In this document: positions 42,583 through 54,600 of the stretch, piece after piece
Layout: each line of letters begins with the position of its first letter
Position numbering within the stretch: the stretch's first letter is position 1
The notes under the pieces: model-generated
Databases searched by the model: none
What the model was told of the DNA's origin: nothing
Seen by the model: only the letters and a program-made list of their open reading frames with translations
Program-made: the position numbers and the translations under genes
From: Paragorgia papillata
Taxonomy: Eukaryota > Cnidaria > Anthozoa > Scleralcyonacea > Coralliidae
Assembly: GCA_035771165.1 (NCBI GenBank)
Contig: JAWNZC010000321.1
Coordinates: forward strand, 2,455,501 to 2,519,500
Direction: 5' to 3'
DNA: 64,000 bases

Positions 42583-42894
42583 TTTGCAGAAGCTCACGCT
42601 GATTTCACTCGGGATTTTTCTACTAAACTGAACCCGTTGAAAGTTGAGCAAAACGTCTCGGCTTCACAACAACGGACCTTAATTATTTAAAAGTTAACTG
42701 AACGATTTTGTCTCAACACGAGCGAAAATATTATTAAACGATCCCAGCCATATTCTGATAATGAAGTGAAAATTAGAAAACTGTTACTAACCGTTGGCCA
42801 AATTCATAATAGAAGCAGAAGTAGCAGAGACGTTATAAGCCAATCAGAACATTAGTCCGCCACACGGACGAGATAATTTATTCTTGAATTAACA

Positions 42895-43020
42895 TGTTGA
42901 AAGCGTTTGGCCACCCTGTTGAATGATGTTGAACGTTGTTGAATGGTGTTGAATGATGTTGAACAAAATTTGAATATGTTCAAATTTTCGTTCAACATGC
43001 GTTCAACAATGTTGCATTAA
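42895..43020. repeat. GTTGAAYG repeat cluster with inverted copies
   Basis: GTTGAATGATGTTGAACGTT, GTTGAATGGTGTTGAATGAT and GTTGAACA are followed by inverted GTTCAACATGCGTTCAACAA. Similar in plan to the AACAAGTTGTT cluster at 49345. Confidence 0.6.
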
Positions 43021-43459
43021 CAGGACACCTTTGAGCTTGTGTGCATATCACGCCGAGTTATAAATTAAATACACATTAAATAGATAAAAAAACAACAGTT
43101 CGTGTTTAATATACAGATACAAAGGTAAAAGGTTAAAATACAGAAACACAGTAATGTTAAAAACACTAAAAAAACTACGTGTCCTATTCAGATGAGAAAA
43201 AATACTAAGAACTACAACATTCGTAAAATTTTGTTCCAAGAAATGTTTTCTCAAAGAAACAAGAAAAGGCAACCAAAACTGCCAATTTTTCATCAACATA
43301 AAGTCGTACTGTTGTTAGTACAACAAAATTGATGGAATAAGACTAGGATATAATTTCAGTCATGTACTAAATTAAATATACAGTTACATGTACTCTACAC
43401 GACGTGAAATACTAAAAATTAAGATTATCTTTAAGTTCTACAAAATAATAATCTATTGA
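43021..43459. other. 3' flank of the sarcoglycan gene
   Basis: Presumed 3' UTR and flank. No canonical AATAAA on the minus strand was found within about 350 bases; a variant ATTAAA lies near 43103. Confidence 0.4.
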
Positions 43460-43627
43460 TCACTTGCAGGTGGTTTCGTCGACCTCGCAGTTTTTGGTTG
43501 ATAATGCAGCAAAGACACGTCCGTTAGGACACAAGCACAATTCTGTCGCGTCGACATCCATAACCTTATCTCCTGTTTTCACAGTCGGTAAGTTTTTAAA
43601 AGCGATTTTAGCCCCATCAAATACAAT
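43460..43627 (-). CDS. sarcoglycan exon 5 (terminal, Cys-rich)
   Basis: Encodes 55 residues plus TGA, from [14 protein letters not shown] to DETTCK. The four-cysteine end (CLC...C...C) is the EGF-like Cys cluster typical of gamma/delta/zeta-sarcoglycan. The acceptor is TTTAG. It is separated from exon 4 by almost 12 kb; the phase fit and family match make the link firm. Confidence 0.93.
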   Translation of the reverse strand: MVFDGAKIAFKNLPTVKTGDKVMDVDATELCLCPNGRVFAALSTKNCEVDETTCK

Positions 43628-46600
43628 CTAAACACACCAAAAAACAAACAAAGGCATGTCAGTACTCTGTTTCAACATTAAAGAATTGTTATAGACAAAT
43701 AGACTGAAGTTGTAGGACTTTTCACGAGTGCAGTTTAAATATAAACACAGTCACACAAACACACATGTCAAACATCTAAAGCTCAATTTATGCTTTTAAA
43801 GACATTGCGAGCGTTGCGTCCTTAAAAAGCTGTTGCCGGAACCTCTCCATCGTCTGACAACCGTGCAGCATGGCTTCGTGCAAGGCAGATCCTGTGTTAC
43901 CCGAGAAGAGATAGATGTCATCTACCTCAGTAAAGCGTTCGATTCTGTGCCCCACCGTAGACCAACCGTATGCTCCTGCATAAACTGGGGTTTGCTGACT
44001 ATACCTGCATGACCTCCCGGACACATGTTTATATGGTGTTCCTCAGGGAAATATATTGGGGCCCTTCCTGTTTTTGTTTTCTGTACATATGAAGTCATCA
44101 GCAGCGACACCACTACCATCGCTCTTTTCGCTGACGATGCCAAATTCTCACGAGTTGTTCGTAGCGCGGAGGATTGTGCTGTTCTTCAGAGTGATCTGAC
44201 TTGCTTATCCAACTGGTCTAAGCAATGGGGACTCACCTTCAACTGCAGCAAATACGAAGTATTAAGAGTATCGAGAAAGCGTACCAGCCGTCTGTCATCT
44301 CTTGCAGTCAGTCCATACACCATTGGCGGCCATGCTCTCGCTGTGGTTTCATCTCAAAAAGACCTCGGGGTCATGGTCAACGACAAGCTCACCTGGAGCC
44401 TCCACACCTCTACTGTTGTGGCCAAAGCCAACAAGGTGTTTGCCTTTATACGGCGGCACTTTGGTGATGCCTATATAAGAACTAACCACAGAAGACTGCT
44501 GTACTTGTCACTAGTGCGCTGCCAACTAGGTTACTAGGTTTATTAAATTTGAATGGGAGGAGAGCCTGGCCGATAGTAACGATGTCAACGTTATATATAA
44601 CAACTGGTTTTTAAGTTTTCAGCATGTTGTCGAGCAATATATTCCTCGGCGAACTGTGGTCATTCGTCCACATGATAAACCGTGGATGGATGGATAGTAA
44701 TGTTAGGAAGGCTATCAGGAAACGTAACAGATTACTAAAAAATTATTCTAGACAAAAAACACCAGCATCTTGGGAAAAATACAAAAATACAGGGCTCAAA
44801 GGATTATTACACTACTGCATTAATTAGATCGAAGAAAGTTCAATATTATGCAAATCTTTATGATAAGCTTCAAGAACCTGAAACTAGTTCTAAAAAGTGG
44901 TGGGGAATCGTTAAATCTCTATATGGACAAAAAATGCGGGTAACAGTACCTACGCTTATGGAAGGCCAAAATATAATTAGCGATGCTAAAGCGAAAGCTG
45001 AATTACTGAATGATTATTTTAGTGGTCAGAGTACGACTGATGATAGTGCTGCGATTCTTCCCCATGACATTACATGCACCATTCCAGACAGTCGTCGTTT
45101 TGTCAAAAATTATCACTACTGAATGTGAAATAAATAGTTTACTACGAGGCGTGGACACCAGTAAAGCCTGTGGTCCGGATGGTATCAGCAATAAAATTAT
45201 TAAGATTTGTGCTGACGGTATAACTAATGTTTTCACAAAGTTCATAAACCTCTGTCGTCCGGGGTTTTCCCGGAGCAGTGGAAGATGGCAAATGTTATTC
45301 CATTGATCAAAACTAAAGAAGATTGCGAGTTGAAATAAAATTATAGACCTATTTCCTTGCTAGCCCATTATCAAAAATAATTGAGAGAGTTGTTTTTATC
45401 AGACTTTACAATTTCTTGTTGGATATTGGTTTTCTAAACCCACTGCAGTCAGGCTATCGACCAGGTGACTCGACTGTCAATCAACTCATATATTTAATAC
45501 ACAAGATCTATGAAGCATTTGAGCAAGGCAAGGAAGTAAGAGTGGTATTTCTCGATATTAGCAAAGCTTTCGACAGGGTTTGGCACAAGGGCCTTTTATA
45601 TAAGCTTCAATTAATTGGCATAAGAGACCCTTTGTTAAGCTGGTTTGAGAGCTATTTATCGAACAGAAAACAACGTGTGGTCATAGATGGCCAATTTTCT
45701 CAATGGAGAAACATAAATGCTGGCGTGCTTCAAGGGTCTGTACTCGGTCGGCTACTTTTTTTAATCTGTATCAATGACATTACTGAGAGTCTTGAAACAA
45801 ACTCTTTATTATATGCTGACGATACTTCTTTATTTGACATTGTCAATGCCCCCGATACGTCTTCAACAAAACTAAATAATGACCTTATTAAGATTAGGGA
45901 TTGGGCGAAGCGCTGGCTTGTCACTATTAACACAAAAAAGACGAAAAGTATGACATTTTCGGTTAAACGGTCCAAAGCGTCTCACCCAGATTTACTTTTC
46001 GAGTAATAATTTTAATAAAAATTTAAAAAAATTTTTATTAAAATTTGCGAATCTTTCTTAATTAAATTATTATTAAAATCTGCAAATCTTTCTTGGAGGG
46101 CTCACATCGTCAGTATTTTCGAGAAAGCCAATAAAAAGCTTAATATGCTCAAAGGTCTTAAATATAAGGTCAGCAGAGATATTTTGTGTAAGTTACATAA
46201 ATCGCTTATTCGCCCTGTCATGGAGTATGCGGACGTATTGTGGGACAAATTGTGAATGCGATCTTCTCGAGCATGTACAATATGAAGCTGCAAAACTTGT
46301 AACTGGGGCAATGAAAGGAACTAGTAAGCATCGTCTCATGCAAGAAGTAGGGTGGGAAAATATGTCAACTAGAGGAAAAATTCACAAACTTACATTATAT
46401 TATAAGATTGTAAATAACCTTAGTCCAAGTTATCTTAAAGAATTACTCCCTCCTCAAGTTTGTGAAAGGTCACAATATTTTCTAAGAACCTCCTCAGACT
46501 TTTCTCTTTTTCCTAGTCGAACTGAACGTTTTAAAAAATCTTTTTTCCCTTCTGCAACTAGATTGTGGAATAGTATTAGCATTGGGACACGTTTTTTAGA

Positions 46601-49600
46601 TTCAATTGGTTGTTTTAAGAAATCTTTAATGTCAATTTTTAACGCACCAAATTCAAATGCGATAGGTTTTCTTCCGTTCTCCATACTCGTTTGCGCTTGG
46701 GTGTATGTGCACTCAATTATTACTTATTTAGAATAGGTTGCAAAGTATGCTCTGCGTGTATATGTGGGTTTCACACCGAGACTATAAAGCATTATTTTCT
46801 TCACTGTCCAATTTTTGCTGTCCAAAGACGGAAACTGCTCTCCTCTGCTGCCCAGATACTTGCTGATGAGTGGTCAAGAATGACTGAAGATCAAATTGTG
46901 CAAATTTTCTTATTTGGCTCACCTTCATTATCGTTGGAATCAAATAATGAAATATTTTCTCATTGTATATCATTGAATCGAATCGTTTTTGTTCTAGTCA
47001 TTCTTGACACCCGTCGGTATTTTCTCATTTTTCTTTCCTTCTTCCTTACATTTTTTTTACTATACATTGACATATAGCCGTGAATCAAATTTAGAAATGT
47101 ATAATTACTTAAAAGTAAGCCCCCCAGATGAGCGCGTGCGCTCTTGGGGCAAACTTTAATTTATTATTAAATTAAAAATATGTTTAAAAAAAAACCCAAC
47201 AAAAAAACCCAACAAACTAGGTCACGCTAGCGAAGTGCATTGCAGGCTCCTCAGTCATGTATTACAGATTACTTCAAGGTGTACAGAGGCGGTCCACCTA
47301 TTTTATTCTTAGTTATAATTCTGATCCTAATCTCCGACCTAACTATAAGTCTCGCCTAGTTTCCCTGAATCTACTTCCTATTTCTTACTGGCTAGAATGC
47401 CGTGACCTATGTTTTATGAATAAATACCAATCTCGTTCCCAGAGCCCACGTTCCCCTTACCCAGCGGGCGGGAAACAAGAGGCTCTGGGATAATCCGTTC
47501 ACGCCATCACAGGATTCTTGTTATCCGAAAGAATGAGAGTTATATATAGAGTTCACTGTGTTCATCAGCCAATGAAATATCGATGTGAAACGGATCATCC
47601 CAGAGTCTCTCGTTTCCCGGGTGGGTAACGTTAACGTGGGCTCTGGGAACGAGATTGGTATAAATACATATTAAACGGTTTCTACAACATCCAGCTAAAC
47701 CATTATATTTGTATCTTTAGTGGTCGCACCAGCTGATGAACAAGTGCTTGAAACATTCGCAGGTCTCGGAAGCTCAGCACACATTCATGATGGTGTGTTT
47801 ATGTCCCCTCAACCCAGATCAAAACCGTGAAGGAGCTGCGCTGGTTCTTGTTTAGCAAGAAGCAATACACATAAGAAATTGCCACCAACGAAAGCCGCTC
47901 TTGAGCAGATGATTAAACGAGCCAACAATATGTTGCATTAGTATGGAAGGAATGTGCTGTCCCATGTCCATATCTTCCTGACCCGACATATCATGGATGG
48001 AGCCGAGATGGCAACCAACTACAGGCCATTCCAACAACCCAGCCTCCTGTACCCAAGCCTGTCCTAGAACTGATCAAGTGCAATTGCAAAGGAAGATGTA
48101 TCACAATGAGCTGTTCGTGCAGGAAACATAACCTGAAATGTACTGACATGTGTGGTTTCTGTAAGGCAAATTGTGAAAACAGAAATGCCGAGGAAGTCAA
48201 CGTTCGATGTGAAGATAGTGACGAGGAGGATCTTGTTATATAGCTGTAACATTTTGTGTGAAAGAAGTAAGAAACACTTATAATAGGTAATCGTGCATCT
48301 GTCACTATTCACTGTTGATGTTATCATGTTTTGCTGCTAGTGCATGACGAATTTAAGACCTCACGGTTAATTTACATAGATTAAAATTCATAAATTTGGC
48401 TCAAAGGTTGATGCGATTTTTAAACCAATAGAATAACAACATAAAATCGGCGCAAATTTCCTTCGTGTAACCGTGTTTATTGGCTCATTTTTTCTATTTC
48501 ATGTAAATGTATGACGTCATAAATAATTGGCATAAATTAGATACAGGGTTATTAAAATTAAAATAATATTTTAGTCAGGGTAATTGAGCTCCACCTATCA
48601 TAACGTGATCGAAATATTATTTATTTAACGGTACTGGTTCATTTTAGCTTAATTTATAGCCATAAAATAGCCACTTTATGACGTCATAATTCATCCCATA
48701 AAAATGACGTCACCATGGTTGGAAAAATTGGTGACAAAGTTTATTTGACTTATCATGTTCTAAACTATGGATTTCAGCAAAGAAACTAAAATGATCATGA
48801 AGTTCCCACGGGAATGACATAAGGCCCCGGACTATTGGTCCAACTCGCCGTTTTCGTACATCACTGTTCAGAGACTCTTTTTTTAATCGCATTGTTCGAC
48901 TTTGGAATAACTTATATATACCACTTGTAATTCGTCACTCAGCTACTTTCTCCTCCTTTAAAAGTCAGTTGTACAAATTCTATTTTACTAAGCTAGACAC
49001 TGTCTTCGATAGTGATAGAGTGGGAACGTGAAGACTGTGTGTCCCAATTGTAGGACTACAGGCAGACCTTTCTGCTGCTGAGAAGTTGCATTTTTTATAT
49101 TTGTATTTTTGCAATAATTTTATCTGTAATTTTATGTCAGTTTCTTTATTTCAGTAGTGTGTGCGGGGGTTGGCCTAGTTGAGACCTACAATCCTGGACA
49201 AAAGTGCTTAAGACACTATGCGAAAATCGCCAAAAACGACAAGGTGTCCTTACAATTTTGTCCAGGATTGTCTGAAAATGACAAATTCTTAAATTTTCAA
49301 TAAAACACAGTTTTTTAGCTTTGTAACATGACCCTTCCATATACACGCGTAAAAACGCACAACTTGTTCACGGTTATCAACAGGCGTGAACAATGTTGTG
49401 CTGCTCGCCGTGAACAAGTTGTCAACAAGTTGTTCACTTACGGTTCGAACAACTTGTTCACGGATAAATCAACAGTCATGAACAAGTTGTTCCAACAGCA
49501 CAGTTTTTATAGCCAACAACGTTGTTCGCACATGTTTTAACAGCATGACGAAATAACAACGATGAACAACAATGTTACAAAAAATCTGTTGCTCATGCAT

Positions 49601-51599
49601 GTGTGAGGGCATTTGTGTGTTTTCGAAGAAATTGTGCAGAATTGCCGCCTCCAAATTGTTTTTTTGTTCGATTTTGTTGATTTTGCCATTTTCAGACAAT
49701 CCTGGACAAAAGTCCTTAAGACATAATGCGAAAATCGCCAAAAACGGCAAGGTGTCCTTACAATTTTGTCCAGGATTGTAGAGTCTGTTCGCTTATCTAT
49801 CTCACATAACACTTTTTTGTTTGTAACGTATTTGTAACTTTTATTCAGTGAGTTTGATTAAAGCTTCTATATAAGCCGCGCGCTACAAATGCGAGGTGAA
49901 TTTGTGTGTAGAGACATGTGATCTTCGCGCGCAACTTCGCTCAAACACATGCGTGTCTTTAGAAGCATAAATTGAGCTGAAGTAGACAAAGTCGTTCTTA
50001 ATAAAAATATTAATAAATGTTAAAATGATCAATAAGCTTAACTGTATTAACTGTATTAAGCTGTCGTAAGTTAAACTCAGAAAAAACTCTTAGCTCCAGA
50101 CGGGACTCGAATCCACAACCTTCCGAATGCCAGCCGGACGCTCTCACCATTGAGCCACTGGAACTCAGATGGTAGACCGAGGTCGTTTTCGATATTTACC
50201 CCTGGGAACTAGTCAAACCGTACGTGTGTCACTGACAAGTATGCTTGTTGGGCTACAAGTCGCATTGTGTCAGTAAATGTTTTTCTATGTTAGTAGTGTT
50301 TTCAGCTTGAAGTTGGTAATGTTTTTTCGTTTGTTTTTGCTGTACAAGCTGTCGTAAGTTAAACTCAGAGAAAATCTCTGAGTTCCAGACGGGACTCGAA
50401 CCCACAACCTTGGGACTTCCGAAATGCTAGCCGGAAAAAAACAAACGAAAAACTTTTACCAACTTCAAGCTGAAAACACTACTAATATAGAAAAACATTT
50501 ACTTAACTGTATTACCGTAATGATTCGAATAAGCGCCCTCCTTCGAATAAGCGCCCTCCTTCCACTGCATTTTTTTAAAATAAGCGCCCCCTCCCGAATA
50601 AGCGACCCCCTCACGAATAAGCGCCCCCCCCTCAACATGCTATTACCCAATCACGTGAACGTGACCCTTTCGACAGAATCACAGAGTCGGACGTCGAGGA
50701 TGCTGCGCCCGACAATCTTGTTGTTGACGAAAGTGACTGTGACGATGAACTTGTCATTGATTGAGAACAATTAGCTACATTATAAATATAACTTGTATTC
50801 TATCTACTAGAGTAGAGAACTAGGGTTTCAGTTTTTTTAAAATCCTTGTTATTGTTCTTGTTCTTGTTAAGATTGTTATTAAAGTTCTGCGTTTTTATGG
50901 AATCAGATTGCGGTGTTTGGTAAAAAATTAAATAAGCGCCCCCCCCCCCCTCGACCTCCTAAAATTAAATAAGCGCCCCGGGCGCTTATTCGAATCATTA
51001 CCAGGTCTAGTCCTAAAGAACAGTGCCGTGCCTAAGTGATTCCGCACGAACGAACGAACGAACGAACGAACGAACGAACGAACGAACGAACGAACGAACG
51101 AACGAACGAACGAACGAACGAACGAACGAACGAACGAACGAACGAACGAACGAACGAACGAACGAACTGCACTCATGCAGCAAAATCTATATTGCTTAGT
51201 TTTGTGTCACGATTTCTTCATGTAAAAGTTTTAAGCTGGACTCCTTATTTTACTCCGTGTTTTATCTGCTCATAAAAAAGTCGGGCTTGTTGTCTAATTG
51301 TAAATTGTATGGCTATATTTGAAGTTGTTCCATACTTTAATATTGTATCAAAATCAAAGTAAAAACCTTGGAAATTCGCGCGAGCAAAATCAACAAGGGC
51401 GGATTTTCTGGGGGGGTGCAGGGGGGTGCGCACCCCCCCAAAATTTTCTAGCACCCCCCCAGAAAAATTCGAAAATGGTGTGTAGGTTATTATTATTATA
51501 GGCTTTATTTAAAGAAACTTACACATTTGGCAGTAAGAGTACAACTTACTTACTCGGTGGAATTTGAGCACTCTGTGTACCTTGAATCAGCTTTCGCCC

Positions 51600-51635
<36 letters not shown>

Positions 51636-54600
51636 CTAAGTCTAAATATTTATAAAACTAAATATACTACGTAAAAACGTCTAAAGATTAAATATCCAAA
51701 TTCCAAACGCATATTCAATTTTAGTAAAAAGTCCAGATAAAAAGCTATGACTAAAATAAATTTTGGTAAGTCTAAGGTACAAGCGCAAGTCTAACTTTGG
51801 CGTTATGGCGTGTGAAACGGCTGAAGTCAAAGTGCATTTCCAGATCGTTGGTGAGGTTCTGACTACCTTCTTAAAAGTGTATGAAGGCATGTAGAAAATA
51901 TTAAATAAAGAAAGAAAACCGGAGGGAAAATTTAGAGACTGGAATACTGTAAGAAGCGACAATAAAATATCAAAACTTTTGTGTTTCGTCTTTCGACATT
52001 CTGCCGTGTGTGTCTGATCTTTGACCTTGTTTACGTTTGCCAGAATAATTTTGCATGACAATGCAATGTTTTAGCGCCCATACTATGACGTAATCAGACA
52101 TGGTTCAGCTTCTCTCTCCTTCGCTTTTCTCGCTTCCGCCTTTCCATTTTTCCGCCCGCGCTTTTTCAGTCAGCGGGTTTTCTCGCCTCATTACCCTCAA
52201 GCGCCGGTGCACTTTATGCATTATTCATGAGTGATAGTGAATTGTGAAGAACTTCTAATATATAGCTATTATTTTGTGAAATCTTTTGTTTTTCAATACC
52301 AAAACATAACGTGAGTGATTTTTCATTTGCGATTTGTTGGCTGAACCAAAAACAATGAAAAGGCGCCAACCGACGCTTACAGACTTTTTCCAAAAGAAAA
52401 ACAAAGGTTAGTAATAATCACAATTATCAAAGTGTTATTTATTTTAAATTATTCTTTGATTTTCATATTTTCATACTTGTTTGCTTCATGTCGAAAAATG
52501 TATTATGGCGGCTTTTCTCTAGAATCATTACCCGTTTGGGTACATGTACATACATGCATTTTTTGTATTTGGCCAATTGGGCCGACTCAACTGTATGCTG
52601 CTGATCACTTTATTCTTTCCAGAATCAGACCCACATGCACAACTAGATGATGTCGAACTAATTGATCAAGATCAATATCAAGAACTTGAAGATGGACGAG
52701 ACGACCATGATACTGAACGAGATGATGCTGAACAGGATGATACTGAACGAGATGATACTGAACGAGATGATGCTGAACAGGATGATACTGAACGAGATGA
52801 TACTGAACGAGATGATGCTGAACCAGTTGAAGTTCATACGATTTGTGATCCTGAAGAGACTCAAGAGAGATCCGCCCCTCAAACTAGCCAAGGAAGCTCC
52901 TATGATCTCAGTCAAGAATTGGACGAACCATCACAACCGAAGCTCCAGAAATTTCCGATAAATACAAACTTTCCAAGAAAAAAAAACGAGATCTTTCAAT
53001 GCAAGCTGGTACAACCGCTTCGACTGGCTAGAGTATAACGTTCAAAGCGATGCAGCATTTTGCTTTGCTTGTAAAAACTTCGGCTCAAGCAGTTCCGCAG
53101 ACTCCACATTTACCGTAACTGGCTTTAGGAAGTGGACTAATGCGCTGGACAAGAACAAAGGTTTTATAAAACACCAGAAATCAGAAGTTCATAAAAATTG
53201 CTACGAGAAATGGAAGGCAAAGGTCCGAATATCAGATGGACAAGATACAAGTATACTCGAGAAACTGGTTCCCGACCAAGCGAAAACAACTGAAAACAAC
53301 AGAGAGTACTTTAAACTTCTGTTCCAGTATGTAATTTGGTTTGCAACGAGCGAGATAGCATTCCGGGGCCACGACGAGGCGGCTGATTCGAAGAACCCAG
53401 GCAACTGGACAACTTTTATAAAGATGCAACTGAAGACCAACAAGGAGTTTCGAAGTCTCCACCAAGCGATAACAGAAAAAAGGCTTCTTGTGGACTACAC
53501 TAGTAAAACGTCTCTCAATGAAATGCTGTCTATACTCGCGGTTCAGATACGGAACCAGATATACCATCAGATCGCAACTGCCAGGTGCTTCAGTGCACTG
53601 ATCGACGAAAGCAAAGACAAGGGCAAGAGAGAAGAGCTCGCTTTCTCTGTTCGCTACTACACCGAGAAGGTACAAGAGAGATTCCTGTCCATGACTGCAC
53701 TCACCAAATTTGATGCAGAAGCTATCTCAGCAGTTACGAAAGACCTGATATATGAAGTCCAGCAGAAATCCAACGGATCGCCTATTATCAGCCTCGGCGC
53801 AGATGGCGCTAGCGTGATGTCTGGTCGGTTAGCAGGAGTCGCAGAATTGCTCCGATCAAGGTATTTTGAGTGGCTTGTGTACATCCATTGTACTGCCCAT
53901 CGTTTGAATTTGGTTGTGGGAGACATGCTAAAGGCGTCTTTGTCATCAACGGATGTTATGACCACAGTAAAATCCTGCCATACACTGCTCAATAAACCGA
54001 AGATCAGACAGAAGTACGAATCACTCCACAGAGAAATGTATCCTAGCAAACAAGTTAAACATATAACGCAGCAAATCGATATTCGTTGGGGATGCAAATA
54101 CGAAGCCGTTGATGTTATATCTGAAAGATTTGATGTTGTTCTCACGACCCTGATAGACGTGGCAAACAACGTTAACAACCTCGATGGAAGTGGTGAAGAT
54201 TCGGAAGATGATGAGTATGGGTATACGGAATCGCAGGCAGAAACAGCAGCTGGACTGTACCACAAACTGATGTCAGGAAAATTCATCGTCGGTCTGACAA
54301 CACTTCATAAGTATCTCGGCAAGCTATACTTCCTTAATAAAGAACTTCAGGCCGAAGAAATTGATTGGACGGACGTTCAATACGAGCTGACTCGAACTCG
54401 GAATTCAATTAACAACATCAAAGACGAGGACATATTCACCAAGTCGAAAGAAATTTCAACAAAGACTGGAAACCCCTTAGCTCTCTGCGACACAATGCCT
54501 ATCCACAACACTAGAGCTACAACAGTTACGACTCCCGATGATCAGGATCATCAGGTAAAAGAATTTATTGGAGAACTCAACGCAGAGCTAAAGAAGAAAC

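Noticed and set aside
50093..50164. Functional tRNA-Ala gene
   Set aside because: Defective T stem, a truncated sister copy nearby and repetitive flanks favour a SINE-like repeat.
52970..52990. Programmed ribosomal frameshifting in the hAT transposase
   Set aside because: A +1 change at a plain A run without a known stimulator is more simply an indel; hAT elements are not known to use frameshifting.
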